NCBI GenBank assembly: GCA_965368585.1
Contig: CBDUNM010000032.1
Coordinates: forward strand, 1 to 38,056
DNA from: JARRQB01 sp965368585
GTDB lineage: Bacteria; Pseudomonadota; Gammaproteobacteria; Chromatiales; Chromatiaceae
DNA length: 38,056 nucleotides
Direction of reading: 5' to 3'
Numbering within the stretch: the stretch's first letter is position 1; each line of letters opens with the position of its first letter. The notes under the pieces are model-generated. The model did not search any database and was not told the DNA's origin. It worked only from the letters and a program-made list of their open reading frames with translations. Positions 31,012 through 38,056 of the stretch are shown in pieces. The position numbers and the translations under genes are program-made.

Positions 31012-33486
31012 ATGCCGCAGATGCCTCAAGCCGTCCGCGAACCGACCGGTCACATCGGGTTCGTGGGCCTGTCCGCGGTGGTGCAGCGCAAGCTCGATCT
31101 GCAGCTCGCGCCCAGATTCACCCTGACCGCGCCGGGCGATTCTGAACGACTGCTCGAGTACATGGAGAACGGCGGCGCGCCCCTGGATGCCGTTGTTCTC
31201 GGCCTTGCGGCGGAGGAGGCGGTCCGCCTGGCGCAACGGCTACACACCTACGACAAACTGTTACCGGTGTTGATCCTTTGCCCGTCCTTCTCCAGCGAGG
31301 AACTCAAGCGCACGTTGATGTTCAGCCCGTTCCTCGGCAGCGAGGTCACCGTCTGGTCTACCGACGATATAGATATTCTCCCGTCGACCCTGGGCGAAAT
31401 GGTGGGCCGATACCGCCAGCGCGTGACCTACCGCAACACCTTGTCCACAGCGCGGATCCGCCTGGAGAAACTGCCGCTGCAGCAACCGGAAGCTGCCCAT
31501 TACCTGGACCGGCTGCTCGACCACGCGCCGGTCGGTGTGGTAACCGTGGATTTGGCCGGAACTGTCGTCACCGTGAATCGGCAAGCACAGCATATCCTCG
31601 CCGCCAGTGAACACCGCGTGCTGGGACGGCCATTGACCCTGTTTTTCTCCCCCACGGAACGCCAGCGGCTGGCCGCGTTGCAGGAAAGCTGTCTTGAAGA
31701 CGGCGCGCGGCAGCAGCACCACATCTTTGAGCTGGGCACTGCAGAAGGGCAAACCAGGTACGTGGAGGTGTCGCTGGCGCCACTGGCCTATCGTACGGGC
31801 CAACGTGGGTTCATGCTGATTTTGCAGGATGTCACGTCGCGCGTGGAGGCGGAAAATGAACGCCGGCGCGCCGAAGCGGAACTGCGCCACCACGCCGTAT
31901 TGCTTCGCCGGTTCCACGAAATCACGTCATCGGAGTCGTTGAGCCTGGAAGAAAAGCTGGACGAGGTGCTGTGTCTAGGGTGCGCACAATTCAAACTTCC
32001 GATCGGTATTCTGTCCCGCGTCGACGGGGCCAATCTGAAAATCATCCGCTCGGTCAGTAACGACCTCCACTACGCCATAGGCAGCATCCATCGGCTCGAT
32101 CAGACCTATTGCGGCATCACGGTGTGCACGGCGGAGCCCCTGGCAATCGCGAATTCGGACTGCGAACATTGGCGTGAGCACCCCGCGTATCAGTCCACCG
32201 GACACCAGTCCTACATCGGCACCTGCGTCCAGGTGGATGAAGACGTGCGCGGCACGTTGTGCTTTTTCGGCACCACGGCGCGGGAGCGGCCGTTCAACTC
32301 GGCTGACAGCGAACTGATCAAACTCATGTCGCGCTGGGTGCAGAGCGAGTTGCAGCGGGAACGTGCGGATGCCTTGATGCGTAAACTATCGGGCGCGTTG
32401 GAACGCACCGCCGATGCCATCATGATTACCGACCGCAACCGCCGCATCGAGTACGTCAACTTGTCGTTTGTGACCTTGACCGGTTACACCAAGGGTGAGG
32501 TTATAGGCAACAAGTCTTATTTTCTGCGCTCCGGGTTGCATGATCGCAAGTTCTACGACGAACTCTGGGACGTCATCGGCAAAGGCGACGTCTTCCGCGG
32601 TACTCTGGTCAACCGCAAGAAGGACGGCAGCGTGTACTACGAGCAAAAGGCCATCAGTCCCCTGAAAGATGAAAGCGGCCGAATTACGCATTTCATATCG
32701 ACCGGCCACGACATCACCGATCTGATCGAAGCCGAGGAAAAGAACCGCGCCCACCAAGCCGAACTCGCGCATGTGGCCAGGCTCAGCACACTGGGTGAAA
32801 TGACCTCGGGGCTGGCCCACGAATTGAATCAGCCGCTGTGTGCCATTACAACCTACGCCCAAACCTGTCTGCACATCCTACAAGGCGACGACTGTAACCC
32901 GGAGCGCGTTCGCTACGGACTCGAACAAGTCGTCAAGCAGGCCGCGCTTGCGAGCGAAATCTTTCGGCGCCTGCGCGATTTCGCCCGCAAAGGCGAGATC
33001 CGCCGCGAACCGGTCGACCTGGCTCAGGTCGTCAAAGAGGTGATGGATTTCGTCACTGCCGAGGCTCAGCAGAAACTGGTGCGGTTGCATCAAAAATTAC
33101 CCCGCGAAACCGGCGCAGTATTGGGCGACGCGATTCAAATCGAACAAGTCCTGCTAAACCTGGTACGCAATGCCATGGATGCGGTGACCGCACTCGACGA
33201 GAGTCGGCGTCAGATTACGCTAAGCGCACTGCGGGAACCGCAAGGCTGGGTCACGATGGAGATCAAGGACCAGGGCCCGGGCTGTCCGCTGGAAATGGCC
33301 GACCGCTTGTTCGAACCCTTTGTCACCTCGAAGCCGAAAGGTCTGGGCATCGGGTTGAGTATCAGTCAGGGCATTGTCGAAGCACATGGCGGCGCCCTCT
33401 GGCTGGCGGAAAACTCGGAGCATGGGGCTGTTTTCCGCTTTACCCTACCAATTGAGCGCGAGCCTCATGAAGAAGGACAACGGTAA
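31012..33486 (+). CDS. Soluble PAS-GAF-PAS sensor histidine kinase with degenerate receiver
   Basis: 824-residue kinase without obvious membrane helices. Residues about 15-135 look like a receiver fold lacking the phospho-Asp (LDAVVLGLAAEEA, LLPVLILCPSFSSEELKRTL). PAS 1 about 160-280 (HAPVGVVTVDLAGTVVTVNRQA), GAF about 300-450 (LDEVLCLGCAQF), PAS 2 with PAC about 460-580 (ADAIMITDRNRRIEYVNLSF, KKDGSVYYEQKAISPL). HisKA has His603 in GLAHELNQPLCAI. The ATPase domain has NLVRNAMDA, DQGPGCP and a G2-like TSKPKGLGIGLSIS. This resembles FixL/TodS-type cytoplasmic kinases. The FixJ-type regulator overlaps by 20 bp; the dehydrogenase homologue lies 12 bp upstream. The signal is unknown. No haem-binding His was established. 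Confidence 0.9.
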   Translation: MPQMPQAVREPTGHIGFVGLSAVVQRKLDLQLAPRFTLTAPGDSERLLEYMENGGAPLDAVVLGLAAEEAVRLAQRLHTYDKLLPVLILCPSFSSEELKRTLMFSPFLGSEVTVWSTDDIDILPSTLGEMVGRYRQRVTYRNTLSTARIRLEKLPLQQPEAAHYLDRLLDHAPVGVVTVDLAGTVVTVNRQAQHILAASEHRVLGRPLTLFFSPTERQRLAALQESCLEDGARQQHHIFELGTAEGQTRYVEVSLAPLAYRTGQRGFMLILQDVTSRVEAENERRRAEAELRHHAVLLRRFHEITSSESLSLEEKLDEVLCLGCAQFKLPIGILSRVDGANLKIIRSVSNDLHYAIGSIHRLDQTYCGITVCTAEPLAIANSDCEHWREHPAYQSTGHQSYIGTCVQVDEDVRGTLCFFGTTARERPFNSADSELIKLMSRWVQSELQRERADALMRKLSGALERTADAIMITDRNRRIEYVNLSFVTLTGYTKGEVIGNKSYFLRSGLHDRKFYDELWDVIGKGDVFRGTLVNRKKDGSVYYEQKAISPLKDESGRITHFISTGHDITDLIEAEEKNRAHQAELAHVARLSTLGEMTSGLAHELNQPLCAITTYAQTCLHILQGDDCNPERVRYGLEQVVKQAALASEIFRRLRDFARKGEIRREPVDLAQVVKEVMDFVTAEAQQKLVRLHQKLPRETGAVLGDAIQIEQVLLNLVRNAMDAVTALDESRRQITLSALREPQGWVTMEIKDQGPGCPLEMADRLFEPFVTSKPKGLGIGLSISQGIVEAHGGALWLAENSEHGAVFRFTLPIEREPHEEGQR

Positions 33487-34108
33487 ACAACGGTCTATCG
33501 TCCATGTGGTCGATGACAATGCCGCCGTGCGGGACGCCATCTGTTGGCTAGTGGAACAAGTGGGACTGGAAGGCAGGCCTTACGCCTCCGCGCAAGAGTT
33601 TCTGTCTAAATGCGACGCCCGCTCGCGCGGCTGCCTGGTGCTCGATATCCGTATGCCGGGCATCAGCGGCCTGGAGTTGCAGGATCGACTGCGCGACAAG
33701 CTCAGCCACCTGCCGGTGATCTTCGTGACCGGTCACGGCGACGTTCCGATTACGGTCAGGGCGATGAAGGCCGGTGCCTACGAGTTTCTGCAAAAGCCGT
33801 TCAACGATCAGGACCTGCTCGAGGCTATCCAGGGTGCGCTGGCGGAGTATTCGGAGATCTGGAAACAAACGGACGATCAGAAGCGGCTCGAGGAGAGCCT
33901 GTCGAGTCTTACGCCTCGTGAGCAGGAGGTTCTTCGGCATCTGGGTCACGGTAAACCCAACAAGGTGATCGCCTACGACATGGGGCTCTCGGTGCGCACC
34001 GTCGAAGGTTATCGCGCCAACATCATGAACAAACTCCAGGTGCGCACAATCGGGGAGTTGATGCAGATCGTGCTGGATACCAAGTTCGTCCAACGGGAAA
34101 CCGACTAA
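33467..34108 (+). CDS. FixJ-type response regulator (receiver plus LuxR HTH)
   Basis: 213-residue transcription regulator, cognate partner of the preceding kinase. Receiver: acidic VVDDN (14-18), phospho-acceptor Asp60 in CLVLDIRMPGISGLELQ, TGHGDVPITVRAMKAGAYEFLQKPF with the conserved Lys. A linker helix is followed by the LuxR/GerE helix-turn-helix: LTPREQEVLRHLGHGKPNKVIAYDMGLSVRTVEGYRANIMNKL (core TPREQEVL and SVRTVEGYRANIM). ATG 33467 lies within the kinase gene's end. Regulators of this family usually act on promoters near their own operon; the 10-bp inverted repeat at 29764-29796 is a candidate site. The stop codon TAA abuts a 22-bp repeat-element relic. Confidence 0.93.
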   Translation: MKKDNGKQRSIVHVVDDNAAVRDAICWLVEQVGLEGRPYASAQEFLSKCDARSRGCLVLDIRMPGISGLELQDRLRDKLSHLPVIFVTGHGDVPITVRAMKAGAYEFLQKPFNDQDLLEAIQGALAEYSEIWKQTDDQKRLEESLSSLTPREQEVLRHLGHGKPNKVIAYDMGLSVRTVEGYRANIMNKLQVRTIGELMQIVLDTKFVQRETD

Positions 34109-34130
34109 CCTGAATGTTGCACCATGCAGG
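34109..34130. repeat. 22-bp relic joining both tips of the 255-bp element
   Basis: CCTGAATGTTGCACCATGCAGG: the first 16 bases match the left tip of the 255-bp elements and the last 7 (ATGCAGG) match the right tip, with everything between missing. It follows directly on the TAA of the FixJ-type gene; the left flank is CTAA, against CTAG in the full copies. Probably an internal-deletion or excision footprint; a chance match of the short right part cannot be excluded. Confidence 0.6.
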
Positions 34131-34419
34131 CCAGGGGGGCTCATGGATCCGCTTGTGGCTCCGTAACAGACCGCTTTGAGCGGTTCACAATTAAAGCCCC
34201 CCGCTTTGCCTGGGGATACGTCACTGCCTCCCGCCGGGTAAAGCGTTCAGAGGCGCGCCGTAAATACATCCATGTAGGCTCAGCTGCGGTTTCCCTGCAG
34301 CAAACGGTCACTCAAACCATCATCCGACACCAGACTTCACTAACGCATTACTTAATTAACGAAAGCCGTCAACCTGCACGCCACATAAAGGCGGCACCGA
34401 CGTCTGCAGGTTTGGACCG
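34131..34419. repeat. Noncoding stretch with dispersed-repeat-like palindromes
   Basis: No gene is seen between the response regulator and the convergent aldo/keto reductase gene. Hairpins: ACCGCT-TTG-AGCGGT (34170-34184); TACATCCATGTA (34265-34276); CTGCGG with CTGCAG (34284-34300). The layout 'aatacatccatgtaggct' followed by a Gln-codon-like palindrome resembles short intergenic repeats I remember from halophilic and marine gammaproteobacteria, but I cannot confirm the family. A transcription stop for either gene may lie here; no clear T-run follows a stem. Confidence 0.4.
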
Positions 34420-35352
34420 TTACAAACTCTCAATCACGCTTTTCATCCGGGCCCGCATATCCTGGGACGGCAATCGTCCCCGGCCCGCTTCCAGGTTGTC
34501 GAGCATATGTTTTGCCTTGCTGGTGCCCGGGATGGCCACCGTGACGGCCGGGTGACTGACGATCCACTTAAGGAAGAACTGTGCCCACGTCTGGCAATCG
34601 AATTCACGGGTCCAGGCAGGCAGTTCGCGGCCCCGGGTTTTGCGGAACAATGCGCCGCGTGCGAAGGGCCGGTTGACAATTACCGCGACCCCTTTTTCCT
34701 GTGCCAGAGGCAACAGGCGTTGTTCGGCTTCCGGTTCGATCAACGAGTAGTTGAGTTGTACGAAATCCAGCGGAACGGCCCGCATCACCGCCTCGAGTTT
34801 GGCGTGCTGGCCTTCGTGATAGTGGGTGATGCCGATATACCGGATGCGTCCCTGTTCTTTCCAGTCGGATAGGGTGTCGATATGGGTTTGCCAGTCGATC
34901 AGGTTGTGGATTTGCATGAGATCGATGCGATCGGTCCGCAACAGACGAAACGAATCGTTCATCTGGGCGATACCCATGTCGCGTCCCGTCGTCCAGACTT
35001 TGGTGGCGAAGAACATCTTGTCGCGAAGGCCGAGTTCGGCGGTCAGGTCGCCGGCTACCCGTTCCGCTTCGCCGTACATCGGTGAAGTGTCGAGCATGGC
35101 GTTGTCCACTTGACCCAGCAGCTGTAATACGTCGCGTGGACCGCTTCTGTCCGCGGCGCTGGTGCCGACGTCGAACACGCGCGACGTACCGATCCCGATG
35201 ACCGGCAGCCGTTCACCGGATTTGGGAATGGCGTGATAGCGTACGGCGTTGGAATCCTCAGCGGGCGCCGTCCGTGCGCCGGCGGGCAGTAAGGCGGCTG
35301 CGCCGATTAGTTTCAGAAACAAGCGGCGTTGCCTGCTGTGGCTATTGTTCAT
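34420..35352 (-). CDS. Tat-exported aldo/keto reductase
   Basis: 310-residue periplasmic NAD(P)-dependent oxidoreductase of the AKR fold. The N-terminus carries a twin-arginine motif QRRLFLKLIG and a hydrophobic stretch ending PAGARTAPA, implying folded export with cofactor. The barrel then shows GIGTSRVFDVG, DTSPMYGEAERV (catalytic Asp and Tyr), MFFATKVW (Lys), DLMQIHN (His), YIGITHYHE and VTVAIPGTSKAKHMLDNL. ATG 35352 is preferred to 35364 because GGAGG sits 5 nt before it. The gene start overlaps the end of the upstream transporter gene by 11 bp, so they are one transcript. Substrate unknown. Confidence 0.88.
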   Translation of the reverse strand: MNNSHSRQRRLFLKLIGAAALLPAGARTAPAEDSNAVRYHAIPKSGERLPVIGIGTSRVFDVGTSAADRSGPRDVLQLLGQVDNAMLDTSPMYGEAERVAGDLTAELGLRDKMFFATKVWTTGRDMGIAQMNDSFRLLRTDRIDLMQIHNLIDWQTHIDTLSDWKEQGRIRYIGITHYHEGQHAKLEAVMRAVPLDFVQLNYSLIEPEAEQRLLPLAQEKGVAVIVNRPFARGALFRKTRGRELPAWTREFDCQTWAQFFLKWIVSHPAVTVAIPGTSKAKHMLDNLEAGRGRLPSQDMRARMKSVIESL

Positions 35353-36610
35353 GACGGCCTCCATCTTTAGCTACGAGTTCAAACCGATGCCCCAGTTGCC
35401 AACCAAGCCAGCTCCAGGCGATGGCGATCGGTACGGCAATAAAAGCGATACCGCCGAGTCCGAGGCCAAGCGCTTTGAGACCGGCGAACAACCACCCGGC
35501 AACGGCGTCGCTACCGCGGTAAACAACGGTATCGATCAGGTTCTTGGCTTTGTACCGACTGGTTCGATCGAGGTGCGTAAACAGGGCCTCTCGGGCGGGT
35601 CGTGTCACGCCGTAGTTGCCGGCACGGCGCAGAATCTGAACCGCGATCAATACCACCAGCACCGGCGACAGAGCGAGCGCCAGAAAACCCGCCGCCAGCA
35701 GGCCCGGCATCAGCGCCAATGTTCTATCGAGGCCGAAATGCTGCATCAGCCGGCCGGCAGCAAACAACTGCAGGCCGACCGTCAACGTATTGACGGCCAG
35801 ATCGACGACCGCGAATACCGTGGTGCGGTCGGCGGTATCGGTAAACGCCGCGGCAACGATGTGCGCCTGTTGGAAGTACAAAAAGGTCGCCAGTGTGGAG
35901 TACAGCCAGATGAATAAGGCAATGCCCTGCAGGTAGCGTGATTTCAGCAGCAACGTGACGCCGTCCCACATGCTGCCGCGGAGCGGGTCGCCGGGGTGCT
36001 GCGCGGACGCGACGTGACGACTGAGCGACAGGACCATCAGCAAGGCCCCGCCCAGCACGATGGCTGATACCGGCAGCAGCGTTTCGGGCGAAAGTCGCTG
36101 CGCGAGCAGCGCGGCGGTGGCGGGTCCCGCGATCGCGCCTGCGCTGCCGCCGGCGGCGATCAAACCGAACAGACGCCTGGCCTGCATGGTATCGAACACG
36201 TCGGCCATGAAACTCCAGAACACCGACACGACGAACAGGTTGTAAACACTGACCCACACATAGAAAGCGCGCGCCGGCCAGGGATTTCCCGGCAGCTCCC
36301 GGAACAGGAGATAGAACACCATCAGACTGATGCCGAAGAAAATGTACACGCCCGGTATCAGCCGTGCCCGCGATAGATGCGTGCTCGCCCAGCCGAACAG
36401 CGGAACCAGCCCCGACATGGCGATGAAGGTGGCCGTAAACAACCATTGCAGTTCGTCCACGCCGGCCCGGATGCCCATCTCGTCGCGTACCGGGCGTAAC
36501 AAATAGTAGCTGGCCAGCAGGCAGAAGAAGTAGACAAAGGCGCGGACAACTAGCCCGGCTTCGCCGTGGCGCAGTCCTAGCACAGCATGGAGTCGGGTAA
36601 TGGCTTGCAT
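35342..36610 (-). CDS. Npt/MFS-like 12-helix membrane transporter
   Basis: 422-residue inner-membrane protein with about twelve hydrophobic segments (for example VVRAFVYFFCLLASYYLL, FYVWVSVYNLFVVSVFWSF, LLAAGFLALALSPVLVVLIA). The motif YYLLRPVRDEMGI near residue 35 and VFWSFMADVFDTMQARRLFGLIAAGGSAGAIAGP (core FWSFMADVFD and RLFGLIAAGGSAGA) are typical of the bacterial branch related to ATP/ADP translocases (COG3202) and are often annotated MFS transporter. The short C-terminal tail is charged. Free-living bacteria with these proteins probably transport something other than ATP; the substrate is unknown. Coupled to the Tat-exported reductase gene by an 11-bp overlap. Confidence 0.85.
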   Translation of the reverse strand: MQAITRLHAVLGLRHGEAGLVVRAFVYFFCLLASYYLLRPVRDEMGIRAGVDELQWLFTATFIAMSGLVPLFGWASTHLSRARLIPGVYIFFGISLMVFYLLFRELPGNPWPARAFYVWVSVYNLFVVSVFWSFMADVFDTMQARRLFGLIAAGGSAGAIAGPATAALLAQRLSPETLLPVSAIVLGGALLMVLSLSRHVASAQHPGDPLRGSMWDGVTLLLKSRYLQGIALFIWLYSTLATFLYFQQAHIVAAAFTDTADRTTVFAVVDLAVNTLTVGLQLFAAGRLMQHFGLDRTLALMPGLLAAGFLALALSPVLVVLIAVQILRRAGNYGVTRPAREALFTHLDRTSRYKAKNLIDTVVYRGSDAVAGWLFAGLKALGLGLGGIAFIAVPIAIAWSWLGWQLGHRFELVAKDGGRHEQ

Positions 36611-36626
36611 GGGGCAGAGTCTGGTC

Positions 36627-36887
36627 TTAGCGCTTCAATGGGTGATTATCGGGCAGCAACTTGGATATCCAGATGGCCAGCTTGTGCTTCATTGCCTGCT
36701 CGTCAATCTGCCCTTTGGCCAATGGCTGCAGTTGTTTTTCGTGCACCAGGAGGCGGTAGAGATACTCGATCTTGAGGTGCTGGGAATCCGTCGCCTCGAA
36801 CTCTGCGACACCGCGTTTTTCGGCGTAGATCATTCCGACGCGGATGGCTTCTTTCAAGAGCTCTTTTTCGTTTTTCAGCTTTTTCAT
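36627..36887 (-). CDS. DUF5062 family small protein
   Basis: 86-residue cytoplasmic protein. MKKLKNEKELLKEAIRVGMIYAEKRG, then a KIEYLYRLLVHEKQLQPLAKGQ segment and MKHKLAIWISKLLP (key YLYRLLVHEKQLQPL and KHKLAIWISK) match the DUF5062 family of marine gammaproteobacteria as I remember it. It is predicted to be all-helical. Start ATG 36887 with GAGGG about 10 nt upstream; the ATG six codons earlier lacks the family sequence. It lies 16 bp upstream of the transporter gene on the same strand and may be co-transcribed. Function unknown. Confidence 0.8.
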   Translation of the reverse strand: MKKLKNEKELLKEAIRVGMIYAEKRGVAEFEATDSQHLKIEYLYRLLVHEKQLQPLAKGQIDEQAMKHKLAIWISKLLPDNHPLKR

Positions 36888-37137
36888 AGCATTCAACCCT
36901 CGCATCGAAATCCACGGGTTCCACGATTATATCCGCCCGGGATCCAGTGCCGATATTCCGACCGATTCGGTGTCATCGGACACACCTCGCCGAGCGGCTC
37001 TGCTACTGCAACTGAAGATGTTTACAACGCTTCGGTGTGGTGCCGAAAAGGTTGTGCGTTCTCACCTCACAATTCGCCTCATACGTCGATTTGACCCACC
37101 CGGTTGCCGGACGGCCGGCGCGGTGGTCTGGACCGGT

Positions 37138-38056
37138 TCAGGAGTCCGCCGGCGCGGCGGCGCGGATTAGCTCGAGAAACTCGTCGCCGTAGCGTTCCAG
37201 TTTGGTCTGTCCTATTCCTTCTATGCGCAATAACTGTTCAGCCGTTTCCGGCCGCCATACGACCATCTCGGCCAGGGTTGCGTCGTGAAAGATAACGTAG
37301 GGCGGAACGCCGTGCTCCTCCGCGAGTTCGCGTCGCAGCGTGCGTAAGTCTTCCCACAGCTCCATATCGGCGGCATCGGAGAACTGTCGTTGGACCTTTT
37401 TGCGCTTGGTTTTTTCCATCTTGCGTTCGCGTCGCAGTCGCAACGATTCCTCGCCGCGCAATACGGGTCGCGCCGCTTCGGTCAGGAACAAACCGCCATA
37501 GCCCTGCATATCGACGCCCAGCAGGCCGCGCACCACCAGTTGTCTGTACACCGCCCGCCATTGCGCAGCGTCGAGGTCCTTGCCCAGGCCGAATACTTTG
37601 AGTTCGTGATGACGAAAGTTGCGGACGCGCTCGCCATCTTTGCCTTGCAGCACGTCGATCAGATAATTGACGCCGAAGCGTTGGCCGGTGCGGTAGACGG
37701 CGGACAGCGCCATTCGCGCGGTTTCCGTCGCATCCCAGGTCTCCGGCGGCATCAGGCAGTTGTCACAATTGCCGCAGGGCTGGTCGAGGTGGTCGCCGAA
37801 ATATCCGATCAGCGCCTGACGGCGGCACTCGGTCAATTCGCACAGGCCCAGCATGGCGTCGAGTTTGCGCCGTTCCAGGTTTTTGTGCGCCTCGTCCGCG
37901 TCCGATTGTTCGATCATTTGGCGCAGTGTGATCACGTTTTGCAGGCCGTAGCTCATCCACGCGTTGGCCGGCAGGCCGTCGCGGCCTGCGCGGCCCGTCT
38001 CCTGATAGTAGGCTTCCACGCTCTTGGGCAGATCCAGGTGGGCGACAAAGCGCACG
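37138..38056 (-). CDS. recQ: ATP-dependent DNA helicase RecQ (C-terminal part; 5' end outside window)
   Basis: 306 codons of RecQ; the reading frame enters from the right edge within the helicase domain. First visible is motif VI, HLDLPKSVEAYYQETGRAGRDG. Next is the RecQ zinc site with four cysteines, CELTECRRQALIGYFGDHLDQPCGNCDNC (key CRRQALIGYFGD and CGNCDNC). The winged helix includes QRFGVNYLIDVLQGK and LRGEESLRLRRER. The terminal HRDC domain has AEEHGVPPYVIFHDATL and LLRIEGIGQTKLERYGDEFL. It acts in recombination repair and replication-fork restart. No frameshift or missing block is visible. It lies 250 bp from the DUF5062 gene; that gap shows no gene. Confidence 0.96.
   Translation of the reverse strand, partial: VRFVAHLDLPKSVEAYYQETGRAGRDGLPANAWMSYGLQNVITLRQMIEQSDADEAHKNLERRKLDAMLGLCELTECRRQALIGYFGDHLDQPCGNCDNCLMPPETWDATETARMALSAVYRTGQRFGVNYLIDVLQGKDGERVRNFRHHELKVFGLGKDLDAAQWRAVYRQLVVRGLLGVDMQGYGGLFLTEAARPVLRGEESLRLRRERKMEKTKRKKVQRQFSDAADMELWEDLRTLRRELAEEHGVPPYVIFHDATLAEMVVWRPETAEQLLRIEGIGQTKLERYGDEFLELIRAAAPADS

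Overview
The window looks like chromosomal DNA of a GC-rich gammaproteobacterium. The evidence is a close full-length RapA homologue, CreB/CreC, an LpoB and YcfL pair, a DUF5062 protein, RecQ and a proteobacterial-type (class GN) sortase system. The genus cannot be read from the sequence; a marine or sulfur-oxidising, Chromatiales-like lineage is only a guess. I see no tRNA, rRNA, CRISPR array or complete insertion sequence.

Layout. 1-2952 (minus): a periplasmic solute-binding protein overlapping by ATGA with a truncated membrane HAMP-PAS-GGDEF-EAL protein, apparently one sensory unit. 3219-4525 (plus): a c-type cytochrome and a DUF3750 protein. 4548-9084: RapA (minus), a glutaredoxin (plus) and a six-helix diguanylate cyclase (minus). 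9735-15828 (plus): a five-gene envelope operon with two CsgG-like proteins (one carrying three CsgG modules), a COG3014-type protein, YcfL and LpoB. 15892-19693: an AlkA-type glycosylase, a small unknown protein, and an NfeD protease-stomatin pair. 19745-24672: a class GN sortase and its VIT/vWA target (minus), divergent from creBC (plus), with a three-copy GTGAA/TTCAC direct repeat between them that resembles the CreB recognition sequence. 25392-26855: a YhbQ-like GIY-YIG protein, CvfB and a cold-shock protein. 27327-29724: an exported unknown, a beta carbonic anhydrase and two small proteins, one Nif11-like. 29836-34108: an acyl-CoA dehydrogenase homologue lacking the usual catalytic Glu, then a PAS/GAF histidine kinase and a FixJ-type regulator. 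34420-38056 (minus): a Tat-type aldo/keto reductase, an Npt/MFS-like transporter, a DUF5062 protein and the C-terminal part of RecQ.

The least ordinary signal is a dispersed 255-bp element at 16509-16763 and 24733-24987. Both copies have the same length and 17-bp terminal inverted repeats. One is flanked by CTAG on both sides, the other by CTAG on the left. An internal stem at identical offsets carries two compensatory base-pair changes. A 22-bp minimal version joining only the two tips lies at 34109-34130. The second copy sits at the end of a decayed NhaD-type antiporter fragment, so these elements appear to have taken part in local decay and rearrangement.

Much of the window concerns the cell envelope and its sensing: the Lpo/CsgG operon, sortase, CreBC, NfeD/stomatin, two c-di-GMP proteins and a second two-component system.
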